Shown: positions 35,843-45,110 of the stretch, piece by piece
Layout of the letters: each line of letters starts with the position of its first letter
Numbering within the stretch: the first letter of the stretch is position 1
Assembly (NCBI RefSeq): GCF_900240215.1
Contig: NZ_LT964679.1
Span: forward strand, 2,391,942 to 2,455,941
Reading direction: 5' to 3'
DNA from: Raoultibacter timonensis
Lineage (GTDB): Bacteria > Actinomycetota > Coriobacteriia > Coriobacteriales > Eggerthellaceae
Length of the DNA stretch: 64,000 nucleotides
Program-made: the position numbers and the translations under genes
The notes under the pieces: generated by a model
What the model was told of the DNA's origin: nothing
Databases searched by the model: none
Seen by the model: the letters and a program-made list of their open reading frames with translations, nothing else

Positions 35843-36826
35843 CTATGCGTACTGGCTGACCAACCGATCGAGCACGCCCGAAAGCGAGAGGCCCGCCGCC
35901 GCACACGCCGCCGGGAACAGCGAGAGCTCGGTCATGCCGGGCGATACGTTGGTCTCGATCACGCGTGCCTGCGCACCATCCCAGATGACGTCGATACGGC
36001 CCAGATCGTGCAGGTCATAGGCGCGGTATACCTCGAGCGCCGCACGCTCGATCTCGGCGCGGATCGCCTGAGCCTGAGCCTCGTCAGGGGAAAGCGATTC
36101 GAGCCGCACGGGCGTGTAATATTCGACGGCATCGGCATCGAGGCGGGCGGCGGTGTCGTACAGCCCCGACTTCGGCACGATCTCAACCGGCGGAAGCGCG
36201 TGAGCGTCCCATCCGTCGCCGAGAATCGATACGGCCATCTCGACGCCCTCGATCCACTGTTCGATCACCACATGCTCGTCGAAGGAAAGCGCATCGAGGA
36301 TAGCCTCGCCTAGGTCCTCGACGCGATCGACGCGGTGGACGCCGAGCGCGGAACCGCCATGAGCGGGCTTGACCGCAACGGGATAACCGCCGATCACGCG
36401 ATCCTCGACTAAATCGAGCGCCGTCGCGGCACCCATATCCTTGAAGGCATCGCGCGCGATGCTGATCCCCTGGGGCCACGATGCAATGGGCGCATCGCCG
36501 GTCATTGCACGGTACGCCGCCATGGTGGTATGAAGCGAATCTTTGTTCCAGGTGCTGCGGCACACGCTCGCAGGCGATCCCACGAAGGGAATGCCGAGGA
36601 ACTCGAGAAGGCTCTGAATGGTGCCGTCCTCGCCGTGCTTGCCGTGCAGCGCACTGTACGCCACATCGGGGCGCTCGCTCCTGAGCGTCGGTACGAGATC
36701 GGATGTAGTGTCGAGCGGCACGACCTTGTGGCCGGCCTCTTCGAGCGCCTCGCACACCTGCTTGCCGCTCGCCAAGGAGAATTCACGTTCGAACGAGCTT
36801 CCGCCCATCAAAACTGCTACCTTCAT
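35843..36826 (-). CDS. ddl: D-alanine--D-alanine ligase
   Basis: 327 residues, ATP-grasp enzyme that joins two D-Ala for peptidoglycan. Seen: VAVLMGGSSFEREFSLASG at the N-terminus, ALHGKHGEDGTIQSLLEFLG, VGSPASVCRSTWNKD, the lysine region YPVAVKPAHGGSALGV, and the metal site RIDVIWDGAQARVIETNVSP with GMTELSLFP. Length is slightly short of E. coli DdlB plus linker but complete. It is the last gene of the serS-to-ddl string, 75 bp after the aminotransferase, and is followed by a strong terminator. Confidence 0.93.
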   Translation of the reverse strand: MKVAVLMGGSSFEREFSLASGKQVCEALEEAGHKVVPLDTTSDLVPTLRSERPDVAYSALHGKHGEDGTIQSLLEFLGIPFVGSPASVCRSTWNKDSLHTTMAAYRAMTGDAPIASWPQGISIARDAFKDMGAATALDLVEDRVIGGYPVAVKPAHGGSALGVHRVDRVEDLGEAILDALSFDEHVVIEQWIEGVEMAVSILGDGWDAHALPPVEIVPKSGLYDTAARLDADAVEYYTPVRLESLSPDEAQAQAIRAEIERAALEVYRAYDLHDLGRIDVIWDGAQARVIETNVSPGMTELSLFPAACAAAGLSLSGVLDRLVSQYA

Positions 36827-36901
36827 GCTGCTTCCTTATCGTCTCGTTTCGGCGTACGCCGCGCGCCGCCGAATCGGGTGTACATCCAACGTGCGCCGAA
36901 C

Positions 36902-38182
36902 TTACCGCTGTGCCGCCTCCGGGCTTGTTGCCTTAATGGCTCCCGCCTCGATAAACGCGCGGTACAGCTCGAGCTGGTCTTCGATAACGGCGGCAAGGCG
37001 GCGAATCGCCTCGTCGAGGTTTTCGGGACTCTCGAAGCAGAATGCGAGCCGCATGCAGTTCTGCCCAGCCGATGCATTCGGGAAGAAACCGTCTCCGGGC
37101 GTATACGTCACGCCCTTGTCGAGCGCCACCGACAGCATCGAGCCGGTATCCACATAATCGGGCAGCGTCACCCACACGAAGAAGCCCCCTTCGGGATGGG
37201 TCCACGTCGCCTCGGGCGGGAAGTATTTTTCAAGCGCTGCGAGCATGGCATCGCGACGGGTCTTGTAGGTATCGACGAACTTTTGCAGCGTCTTCTGCCA
37301 CGGCGTGTCGGTGAAGTAGTGCTGCACCACAACCTGGTTGAACGCGCTGCCGCACAGATCGGTGCCCTGCTTGACCAAGTTGAGCTTGGCCAAGAAGCTC
37401 TTCGGCGCGACAACCCAGCCGGTGCGCAGCCCCGGCGCGAACACCTTCGACACCGTACCGAGGTAGACGACCTGATCGTTCAAGGCGCGCAGCGGCTTCA
37501 CATGTCCGCCATCGTAGCGAAGGCGCCCGTACGGATCGTCTTCGACCACGAAGAAATCGTATGCTTCGGCAAGTTCGAGCAGCCGCTTGCGACGGGCGGG
37601 CGACATGGTCACGCCACCCGGATTCTGGAAGTTCGGAATCGTGTAGAGGAACTTCGCCTTGCCCTTGCCGATCTTCTCAAGCTCGGCTTCGAGCAGATCC
37701 ATCCTCATACCCTCGTGATCGAAGGGAATGCAGCGCACATCGGGCTCGTACGCAGAAAACGCCTGCAGCGCACCCAGGTACGTGGGGCCTTCGGCCAAGA
37801 TGATATCGCCGGGATCGATGAACGCCTTCGCGATAAGATCGAGCGCTTCCTGCGCACCGCTCGTAATCATGACTTCGGCGGGCTTACAGCGCACCCCGAT
37901 ATCGCGCATGAGATCGCAGAACACCTGCTTCGTCTCCACGCGGCCATCGGTCGAACCGTACTGAAGGGCAACGGCGCGATCGTCTTCGGCTGCCGCCCTC
38001 ATGGCCTTCTTGATGGCGCTCGGTGGAAGCAGCGACACATCGGGCATGCCGCCTGAGAGCGAGATGATATCGGAACGGGAGGCCGCCGCGAACAGATCGC
38101 GCACGGCCGAAGTCCGCATCTTGATGACGCGGTGAGCGACTTTGTCGCCCGTTTTGTCGAATATGATGTGTGCGGATGACAT
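36902..38182 (-). CDS. PLP-dependent aminotransferase (class I/II, 2-aminoadipate-type)
   Basis: 426 residues, fold type I. Markers: DIISLSGGMPDVSLLPPSAI at the N-terminus, SGAQEALDLIAKAF, YTIPNFQNPGGVTMS, VVEDDPYGRLRYDG, and the cofactor lysine in VYLGTVSKVFAPGLRTGW. The pattern fits the LysN/aromatic aminotransferase group related to MocR C-terminal domains; the amino donor cannot be fixed from sequence. No helix-turn-helix is present. It begins four bases after the stop of the upstream gene with no good ribosome binding site, so it is probably translated by coupling. Confidence 0.9.
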   Translation of the reverse strand: MSSAHIIFDKTGDKVAHRVIKMRTSAVRDLFAAASRSDIISLSGGMPDVSLLPPSAIKKAMRAAAEDDRAVALQYGSTDGRVETKQVFCDLMRDIGVRCKPAEVMITSGAQEALDLIAKAFIDPGDIILAEGPTYLGALQAFSAYEPDVRCIPFDHEGMRMDLLEAELEKIGKGKAKFLYTIPNFQNPGGVTMSPARRKRLLELAEAYDFFVVEDDPYGRLRYDGGHVKPLRALNDQVVYLGTVSKVFAPGLRTGWVVAPKSFLAKLNLVKQGTDLCGSAFNQVVVQHYFTDTPWQKTLQKFVDTYKTRRDAMLAALEKYFPPEATWTHPEGGFFVWVTLPDYVDTGSMLSVALDKGVTYTPGDGFFPNASAGQNCMRLAFCFESPENLDEAIRRLAAVIEDQLELYRAFIEAGAIKATSPEAAQR

Positions 38183-38186
38183 TTTT

Positions 38187-38597
38187 TTACTTTAGCATTG
38201 CGGCGATGATTTTTTCCGATGCATCACGAAAAGCCCGTAAGGCAACCAAATCGTCGGTGAAACTCACCTGCACAGTCGCCCGGCCCCTTGCCTCATCGAC
38301 CCACTCCGTCGTTCCGACGAACGTATCGTCGGGACGCCCGCCCGAACGCGCCTGCAGATCGATAACAAGATGCTCGAGCAGATGCGGAACCGGCGTACGC
38401 TCGATAACGCACCCGAACGTATCTCCCACCTCGTTCACGCACGCATGACCCGCAAGCGTCGGATGCTCCCCGAGCAGCGTCGCCGCAAGGCGCGGCGTGG
38501 TATAGCGCTGTGAGGGATCGACGGCCACCTCGCACACGATACGACCGGGCTGCACCACCAGCGATTCGATGCGCAGCGGATCGGGCGCTTCGGTCAT
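38187..38597 (-). CDS. Stand-alone cyanophycin-synthetase-like N-terminal domain protein
   Basis: 136 residues. Recognisable stretch: TPVPHLLEHLVIDLQARSGG, then DDTFVGTTEWVD and FTDDLVALRAFRDA. The HLLEHLVIDLQ motif with a later T-W pair is that of the small N-terminal domain of cyanophycin synthetases, which is normally joined to ATP-grasp and Mur-ligase domains. Those domains are absent here. Its ATG overlaps the stop of the preceding gene (ATGA), and the aminotransferase starts four bases after its own stop. The function of the free domain is not known to me. Confidence 0.65.
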   Translation of the reverse strand: MTEAPDPLRIESLVVQPGRIVCEVAVDPSQRYTTPRLAATLLGEHPTLAGHACVNEVGDTFGCVIERTPVPHLLEHLVIDLQARSGGRPDDTFVGTTEWVDEARGRATVQVSFTDDLVALRAFRDASEKIIAAMLK

Positions 38598-39412
38598 GAT
38601 GAAACGCCCCGATCGTTGATCTCGTCGAACAGGATAGCGCCGCCGCCCGAGCCGCTACCGTCCCCCGAGGCGGCATCGTCTGTGCCACCCGAAGAACCCG
38701 CATCCGATCCGTCTTCGGGAGCGGACTCTCCCCCATCCGCTCCCTCGCCGTCGGTATCGCCGCCATCGGAAGGGCCTCCCGCATCGGCACCTGCGGAATC
38801 GCCGTCAGACGAATCGTCGCCATCCGGATTCTCCCCAGCGGGTTCGCCGGTTTCGGAGCCGAGCGCAGCGGCGTCGTCCGCCGCTTTCGCGAAAGTGGTT
38901 GCCGGCAGATCGCTCTCGTTTTCGGCGCCGATATCGAGACCGAACATCCTCAGGAAATCACGGAGCAGATCGGAGTTGCCGCCCTCGATTATCGTCAGGG
39001 TGCGCCGATCGTCGGAGAAGCGGTAGGTGCCCGACCCCGACAGCTTGCCGAACGAGAAATCGATGGTCTTCGCCCAGGTATCGAGCGTGTAATCGTAGGC
39101 GACCTCATCGGTCAGGTGCATCTGCTTGCCGTCGATCACCACAACGGCCGCCTGGCCCGACGCCTGCCAATTACCCTGAAAGTCGGCAGCATCGTCAAAG
39201 CGGAGCCATCGATTCCAGGAGAACGCGGCAACCACGACGAGAACGGCTGCGACGAGCAACCCTATGGCAACGCGAAGCCACCGATGCCTTTTCGGTTGCT
39301 TCGCGTCTTTTTTTCGAGTCCGGCCCGACGAAACCGCCTTCGGGCTTTTCGCCTTCGAACTGCGAGGCGCTCCCTTGACGCTCTTGCGCTGTGCCGATTG
39401 TTTTGCAGCCAC
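38594..39412 (-). CDS. Single-pass membrane protein with basic N-terminus and acidic Gly/Ser-rich tail
   Basis: 272 residues from a GTG at 39412, 19 bp after serS. No family recognised. Residues 1-45 are Lys/Arg/Ser-rich and cytoplasmic; one helix (WLRVAIGLLVAAVLVVVAAF) follows; residues about 75-150 look like a folded beta domain (DFQGNWQASGQAAVVVIDGK, LSGSGTYRFSDDRRTLTIIE), similar in style to lipocalin-like or DUF-type extracytoplasmic domains. The last 90 residues are Asp/Gly/Ser repeats with no fold. It is coupled to the next gene by ATGA. The start is uncertain because no strong binding site precedes it. Confidence 0.7.
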   Translation of the reverse strand: MAAKQSAQRKSVKGAPRSSKAKSPKAVSSGRTRKKDAKQPKRHRWLRVAIGLLVAAVLVVVAAFSWNRWLRFDDAADFQGNWQASGQAAVVVIDGKQMHLTDEVAYDYTLDTWAKTIDFSFGKLSGSGTYRFSDDRRTLTIIEGGNSDLLRDFLRMFGLDIGAENESDLPATTFAKAADDAAALGSETGEPAGENPDGDDSSDGDSAGADAGGPSDGGDTDGEGADGGESAPEDGSDAGSSGGTDDAASGDGSGSGGGAILFDEINDRGVSS

Positions 39413-39431
39413 GTCTTTGGTCCGTCGACCC

Positions 39432-40712
39432 TTACGCCTTCTCGATGACTTCCACGCCGCCCATGTAGGGCACGAGCACATCGGGCACCTTGATGGAGCC
39501 GTCCGCCTGCTGGTAGTTCTCGATGACGGCGGCCATCGTACGGCCGACTGCGAGGCCGGAACCGTTCAGCGTATGGACGAAACGCGAACCCTTGAAGTTT
39601 TCGGGATCGCGGTACTTGATGTTCGCGCGGCGCGCCTGGAAATCGGTGCAGTTCGAGCAGGACGAAATCTCCTTGTACCCGTTATAGGAAGGCAGCCACA
39701 CCTCCAGATCGTACGTTTTCGCCGCCGAGAACCCGATATCGCCCGTGCAGAGCGAAATCACGCGGTAGGGCAACCCCAGAAGCTGCAGGATGTTCTCCGC
39801 ATCTTCGACCATCGACTCAAGATCGTCGTAGCTTTCTTCGGGCTTGGCGTACTTGACCATCTCGACCTTGTCGAACTGGTGCACGCGGATGAGGCCGCGC
39901 GTGTCGCGTCCCGCGCTGCCCGCTTCCTCGCGGAAGCAGGGGGTGAAGGCGCAGTACTTGAGCGGAAGCTGCTCGGCGTCGAGCACTTCCCCGGAATGAA
40001 TGTTGGTAAGCTGCACTTCGGCCGTCGGAATGAGGTAGAGGCCCTCGGAGGTCTTGAACAGATCCTCCTCGAACTTCGGAAGCTGACCGGTACCGGTAAG
40101 AGTCTCGGCGTTTGCCATGGCAGGGCACCACCACTCCTTGTACCCGCGCGAAGTGTGCGTATCCGCCATGAAATTGATGAGGGCGCGCTCAAGACGGGCC
40201 CCCAAGCCACCGAGCAGGATGAAACGGCTCTTGGCGAGCTTCACGGCGCGCTCGAAATCAATGATCCCCAGCTCGGGTCCAAGATCCCAATGCGCTTTGA
40301 ACTCGAAGTCGAACTCGGGCGGCGTGCCCCAGCGGCGAACCTCGGGGTTATCGTTCTCGTCGGCGCCGACAGGCGTCGAGTCAGCCGGCATATTCGGCGT
40401 AGCGAGCAGCATCGCGCTCAGGGCGCTTTCCGCCTCGTCGCGCTTTTCCGACAGAGCAGCAATTTTCTCGTTGATGGCGCGAACCTGCTCTTTGGCAGCT
40501 TCGGCCTCGTCGTTGTTGCCCTGCGCCATCATCTGCCCGATGGCCTTCGACGCGGCGTTGCGCTCGGCCTGCAACGATTCTTCCTCGGTGATGGCGGTAC
40601 GGCGCGCCTCGTCAAGCTCCGAGAAGCGCGAGGAATCCCATGAAGCGTTGCGGTTCTTCATCGCAGTAGCGACGGCCTCTTGGTTTTCTCGGACAAATCG
40701 AATGTCTAGCAT
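39432..40712 (-). CDS. serS: Seryl-tRNA synthetase
   Basis: 426 residues, class II synthetase of normal length. The N-terminal coiled-coil arm that holds tRNA-Ser spans about 25-105 ([20 protein letters not shown]). Motif 2 is in [20 protein letters not shown], motif 3 in [20 protein letters not shown], and the serine-binding TAEVQLTN is present. It heads a run of five genes on the minus strand ending with ddl; the spacing is compatible with one transcript. Confidence 0.96.
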   Translation of the reverse strand: MLDIRFVRENQEAVATAMKNRNASWDSSRFSELDEARRTAITEEESLQAERNAASKAIGQMMAQGNNDEAEAAKEQVRAINEKIAALSEKRDEAESALSAMLLATPNMPADSTPVGADENDNPEVRRWGTPPEFDFEFKAHWDLGPELGIIDFERAVKLAKSRFILLGGLGARLERALINFMADTHTSRGYKEWWCPAMANAETLTGTGQLPKFEEDLFKTSEGLYLIPTAEVQLTNIHSGEVLDAEQLPLKYCAFTPCFREEAGSAGRDTRGLIRVHQFDKVEMVKYAKPEESYDDLESMVEDAENILQLLGLPYRVISLCTGDIGFSAAKTYDLEVWLPSYNGYKEISSCSNCTDFQARRANIKYRDPENFKGSRFVHTLNGSGLAVGRTMAAVIENYQQADGSIKVPDVLVPYMGGVEVIEKA

Positions 40713-40932
40713 ACGACTGCGCTCCTTAGGTCTCGGACGGATTCAGTAGACGGTTTTTCCAGTATAACGCAGACGAATTGTCGGCGGGATGCGTTTTCGC
40801 CAACAGCACGGCTTCACCAATTCGGGTGGTCGCAAGCGCATCATGCGGGCGGTTCTGCGAACAGCGATTCGCCGCTCAAGCACCAGTGCCCAAACGAGCC
40901 GAGTACGCGAACCCGCCTCGCGCACTCGCACG

Positions 40933-43560
40933 TCAGGCAGACTCGCCACCCGAATCCCCATTTCGCGCACGCTCGACCTGCTCGGATATGGTTGCGAGCA
41001 CCTGAGCCATATCGATCGGTTTCGAGAGGTGCGCGTTCATTCCGCATCTGAGCGATTCTTCGACATCCTCCATAAACGCATTGGCCGACATCGCGATGAT
41101 CGGCACGGTTACGGCATCTTCGCGCTCCAGAGAGCGGATCGTCCGCGCCGCTTCGTAGCCGTTCATGATCGGCATCTGGATGTCCATGAGCACCACATCG
41201 TAAGCACGCGGCTCGGAATCCTCGAACAGCTCGCACGCCTGCTCTCCGTTTTCGGCCCAATCAACCTCAAGGCCGGCATCCGCGAGCAGCTCTTTGGCAA
41301 TCTCGGCATTCAACTCGTTGTCTTCGGCAAGCAGCACCTTAAGACCCACGAGCCTATCCTTGTCGCTCGGTTTCAGCGCCTCCCGCGTACGGGGAATTTT
41401 CGAAGCCGGCGCATCGGTGACCAGGAGGTTCTTCTCGTCCTCGGTCGCACGCGGAAGGGCTATCGAAACCGTGAAGGTCGTTCCTTTGTCAAGCTCGCTC
41501 TCGACGCGGATTTCGCCGTTGAGCATGGTGACGATGTTCTTCACGATGGGCATGCCGAGCCCGGTGCCCTGCACCGACGAGCGCCCCTCCATGACGAATG
41601 GCTCGAACAGGTGCTCGAGGTACTCTTCGCTCATGCCGATACCGTCGTCGGAGACGACGAAGGTTACGTGCGTGTATTTCTTCACGTTGCTCGGCTTCTC
41701 TGAGACCTCGAGGCGTATATGCCCGCCCGCGGGCGTGTACTTCGACGCGTTGACCAGCAGATTGAGCAGCATCTGCCGCAGCCTGACCTGATCGCCCACG
41801 AACGCATCGGTATCGATGTTGCGCCATTCGACCGTCATCGTCTGGCCGCGGGTTTCGCACTGCCCCCTCATGCTGGCAGCCACGCGATCGATCACGTCCG
41901 ACAGGCTGAATACTTCGCTCGCAAGGATCATCTTGCCGCTTTCGATCTTGGAGATGTCGAGCACGTCGTTGATGATGGTAAGCAGATGGTCGGATGCCAG
42001 ATCGATCTTGTCGAGGCTCTCTTTGAGCTTCTCGTTGTCGCCGAGGTTTTTTCGCGCTATCTGAGCCATGCCGACGATCGCGTTCATGGGCGTGCGGATC
42101 TCATGGCTCATGTTCGACAGGAAATCGGATTTCGCCTTGTTCGCAGTTTCGGCGGCCACCATCGCATCGCTCATGGAGACCTGCAGCGTCTTTTCGTCGG
42201 TTACATCGCGAAACACGATGAGCAGCTGCAGCTTGCCTTCATACTCGAACGGAGTCACCGAGTAGAACACCCAGCTCGGTCTGCCGCTCCACGGCTCACG
42301 GAAAGCGAACTCCCCCTGCTCGAGGCTTTCTATTGCACCGCTGCGTATGCGGTCGAGCAGGTCGCGGCCCTCTTTCGAAAGCGCGATCTCGTCGGGGACG
42401 CTGCTCTTGCCCATGATATCGGACATGGGATAGCCGAATATCTCGCTCGCTTTCGCCACGATGGGCGTTACGATCGCGTCGTCGGGCGAATACATGTTCA
42501 CCGCCATATCGAGGCTCTCGGATAGCGCACCGTACAGACGCGTCTTCATCTCGACGCCCCGCTCCTGCATGCGCTTGCGGTAGAACAGATACGATACGAC
42601 GAGCACGATGAGCAGGCAGCTTATGGAGAGGGCGAACACAACCTGAAAAGCCGCCATGACCGCGCTTCCCTCGGCCCTCACGTTTTCGACGGGGATGACG
42701 TTGCACACGAACCAATCGCCCGCATGGACGGGAGCCACGCACACGTAGCTCTCCTTCCCGTCGATAACTCCTGTGAACAGGTCGCAGCGCTCATCGGCAA
42801 CGGCGCGCTGCAGCAGGGCGATATAGTTTTTCTCCTGCGCGTAACGATCGTTTTGGAACAGCGCGTCGTCGGATTCGCCGGTTCGCTGAGATTCGTAGAG
42901 AAAATCGTAGATCAGCGTATCGGAGGTGATGGGCACCTGGGTTTGCTCGGTTGGCGCCACGATGATTTCCTGTGTATCGGCATCGAAGAGGATGAAGTAG
43001 CCGCGTCCGTCGAACATATCGAGGCTGCGCTCCATGGAGAACATGCTGCACGGAATCTCGACGTAGAGCGCCCCCACCAGTTCCCCGTCGATGTAGAGCG
43101 GGTTCTGCGCGAGCTTTCCCCGCTGGCCGTCTCCTACGTCGTAGTTGGCCGAATACGTGGCTTTTTCCATGGAGAGGGCGGTTTCGGGAACTGCAAGCTG
43201 ATCGGTGGAAAACGGCTCTCCGTCGGAATAGAGGCCCACGCCGTCCAACCCGGCGAATGCCACCGACGAAAAACCGAACCGCTCTTTGAACACCTCCATC
43301 ATGGGGCGGACCCGCTCAGGATCGGGATTCTCTACCGTAAAGGCGCCGATCGCATCCTGTACGTAGCCCATGCGATCGCTCACGTTGCTGGCAGCCTGCT
43401 CGGTGAACGTCATGACCTGCTGTTCGGCACCTTGGCGAAGCTTCTGATCGATGTGGACGAGCAACGTGACGGACGCCGCCAGAACGGCGAGCACCACCAC
43501 CACGGATATGACGACGAACAGCATCTGGCTGCTATGCAGTTTTCGATTCCGAGGCCGCAC
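40933..43560 (-). CDS. Hybrid sensor histidine kinase with extracytoplasmic Cache-like sensor, PAS, HisKA, HATPase and receiver domains
   Basis: 875 residues from a GTG at 43560. Helix 1 (about 13-35), a 270-residue extracytoplasmic sensor resembling double-Cache domains (SNVSDRMGYVQDAIGAFTVE, QNPLYIDGELVGALYVEIPC), helix 2 (about 305-328), a PAS domain, the phospho-acceptor FLSNMSHEIRTPMNAIVG, ATP-binding boxes NLLVNASKYTPAGG, DDGIGMSEE and GTGLGMPIV, and a receiver domain with DVVLMDIQMPIMNGYEAART (Asp near residue 800) and LSKPIDMAQ. No Hpt domain and no neighbouring response regulator, so the phosphorelay partner must lie elsewhere. The signal is probably a small molecule. Confidence 0.93.
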   Translation of the reverse strand: MRPRNRKLHSSQMLFVVISVVVVLAVLAASVTLLVHIDQKLRQGAEQQVMTFTEQAASNVSDRMGYVQDAIGAFTVENPDPERVRPMMEVFKERFGFSSVAFAGLDGVGLYSDGEPFSTDQLAVPETALSMEKATYSANYDVGDGQRGKLAQNPLYIDGELVGALYVEIPCSMFSMERSLDMFDGRGYFILFDADTQEIIVAPTEQTQVPITSDTLIYDFLYESQRTGESDDALFQNDRYAQEKNYIALLQRAVADERCDLFTGVIDGKESYVCVAPVHAGDWFVCNVIPVENVRAEGSAVMAAFQVVFALSISCLLIVLVVSYLFYRKRMQERGVEMKTRLYGALSESLDMAVNMYSPDDAIVTPIVAKASEIFGYPMSDIMGKSSVPDEIALSKEGRDLLDRIRSGAIESLEQGEFAFREPWSGRPSWVFYSVTPFEYEGKLQLLIVFRDVTDEKTLQVSMSDAMVAAETANKAKSDFLSNMSHEIRTPMNAIVGMAQIARKNLGDNEKLKESLDKIDLASDHLLTIINDVLDISKIESGKMILASEVFSLSDVIDRVAASMRGQCETRGQTMTVEWRNIDTDAFVGDQVRLRQMLLNLLVNASKYTPAGGHIRLEVSEKPSNVKKYTHVTFVVSDDGIGMSEEYLEHLFEPFVMEGRSSVQGTGLGMPIVKNIVTMLNGEIRVESELDKGTTFTVSIALPRATEDEKNLLVTDAPASKIPRTREALKPSDKDRLVGLKVLLAEDNELNAEIAKELLADAGLEVDWAENGEQACELFEDSEPRAYDVVLMDIQMPIMNGYEAARTIRSLEREDAVTVPIIAMSANAFMEDVEESLRCGMNAHLSKPIDMAQVLATISEQVERARNGDSGGESA

Positions 43561-43741
43561 GTTTTCTACTCCCGCTCGTCGCCTTAGTGACTGTTCCTAA
43601 ACCAAACGGAGGATTTATGGTGTCACGTCATACCTGCTCTTGATCGGGCATAGTATACTCTACTAAAATATGTTTCTATGTGAACGGGCTCGTTCGATGA
43701 CAATTTGTTGATCAGCCCTTATGTAAATCGGAAAGGCACTC

Positions 43742-43945
43742 ATGGATCTCGGAGAACTCTATCATTTCTTGTTTGAGACCATCCCGGGCATCGGCGTGCT
43801 CATCGGGGTCGGTTTGGTGCTGAGCATTCTTGCAAGCGTCATCATGGAGCGCAGAACACGCAAACGCTTCGCAAACCACGAGCCTGCCGAAGACGACTGG
43901 TCGTTCTTCGACGACGAAGAAGACGAGGACGAAGACTCGAAATAG
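43742..43945 (+). CDS. Small single-pass membrane protein with acidic tail
   Basis: 67 residues. One helix, GIGVLIGVGLVLSILASVIM, then a basic patch (ERRTRKRF) and a very acidic end (DDEEDEDEDSK). GGAAAGG precedes the ATG. The charge pattern puts the C-terminus inside. No family recognised; a membrane adaptor or a small regulator are possibilities only. The preceding promoter region contains TATACT near 43658. Confidence 0.6.
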   Translation: MDLGELYHFLFETIPGIGVLIGVGLVLSILASVIMERRTRKRFANHEPAEDDWSFFDDEEDEDEDSK

Positions 43946-44082
43946 TCGAGCACTTCCTTCGATAACGAATCGGTAGCACTTAGCGCCGCTTTTTCTTTGC
44001 GCGCGATATCGTGTTATCCGTTACCCACCCTGATGCCGTACAGCGCAACGGCGCAAACGATACGAGAAGAAGGCGACTTTCG

Positions 44083-44955
44083 ATGGAAAACCAAGAACTG
44101 CATCTTTACCAGCGCGAGGGCGATTACATTCCCCGCGTAGCCGCCGTGCATGACCTGTGCGGGTACGGCAAGTGCTCGCTCGGCGTGGCGATACCCGTCC
44201 TTTCAGCAGCGGGCTGCGACGTGTGTCCCGTTCCCACCGGCTTGTTCTCCTCGCACACCGCTTATCCCGGCTGGTACATGCACGACACCACCGACATGCT
44301 GTCCGATTATCTGGCAGCCTGGAAGAACATCGGCGTCGAGATCGACGCAGTATACTCGGGCTTTCTCGGGGCGCCCGAACAAGTCGACCGCATCCGCGAC
44401 CTCTACAACATGTATCCCAGCGCCCTGCGCGTGGTCGATCCCGTCATGGCCGATCATGGCAAGGTGTACCCCACCTACACCCCCGAGCTCTGCGACGCCA
44501 TGGCCGAACTCGCCTGCGGTGCCGACATCCTCACGCCCAACCTCACCGAAGCGTCCATCATCCTCGGCCAGGACTGGCCCGGCACCGACATCGATGACGA
44601 CACCGCCAAGCGCATGATCGAGGGCCTGCTCGAGAAGGGCGCTAAGAACGTCGTGCTCAAGGGCATCCAACGCGAAGGCGAATCCTGCATCCGCAACTTC
44701 GTAGCGGGCCAGGACTGCGAGCTGTTCGAAGCGAAGAACGAATACCTCCCCTACATGCTCCACGGCACCGGCGACCTGTACTGCTCGTGTCTGCTCGCCG
44801 CCATCATGGCGGGCAAGAGCCTGCAGGAGGCGGTCGTGTTCGCAGGCAATTTCGTGCACGACGCCATGATCGTCTCGGCCAAGCAACCCGATTTCAAAGA
44901 GCGCGGCGTCAGCTTCGAGCTTATCATCGGGAAAATCGCCGACCTGCTGAAGTAA
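44083..44955 (+). CDS. Pyridoxamine/pyridoxal kinase (PdxY/PdxK-like, ribokinase superfamily)
   Basis: 290 residues. The entry motif VAAVHDLCGYGKCSLGVAIP, the HTAYPGW substrate loop, VVDPVMADHGK, DILTPNLTEASIILG and the ATP/anion-hole region LHGTGDLYCSCLLAA (catalytic Asp in GTGD) are in the order expected for B6-vitamer kinases. Here it would supply pyridoxal phosphate in a cell rich in PLP enzymes. ATG at 44083 is favoured over 44011 because the family match starts soon after and AAGAAGG lies upstream. A strong hairpin follows. Confidence 0.9.
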   Translation: MENQELHLYQREGDYIPRVAAVHDLCGYGKCSLGVAIPVLSAAGCDVCPVPTGLFSSHTAYPGWYMHDTTDMLSDYLAAWKNIGVEIDAVYSGFLGAPEQVDRIRDLYNMYPSALRVVDPVMADHGKVYPTYTPELCDAMAELACGADILTPNLTEASIILGQDWPGTDIDDDTAKRMIEGLLEKGAKNVVLKGIQREGESCIRNFVAGQDCELFEAKNEYLPYMLHGTGDLYCSCLLAAIMAGKSLQEAVVFAGNFVHDAMIVSAKQPDFKERGVSFELIIGKIADLLK

Positions 44956-44979
44956 CGCTCGATCGACTTTGCTTCCATC

Positions 44980-45010
44980 GCAGCCCGCCGTACGTACGGC
45001 GGGCTGCTTT
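44980..45010 (+). terminator. Terminator of the pyridoxamine kinase gene
   Basis: Stem GCAGCCCGCCGT / ACGGCGGGCTGC around ACGT, followed by only three T. Confidence 0.75.
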
Positions 45011-45110
45011 GCTATAGGACCCATCTGAGCCGATCGCATAGTATACTGAACAAGCTCCTTTCACCGCGTCGCGCGGCAACACGGCACCGCTTCGTTTACC
45101 ACGGAGGCCC

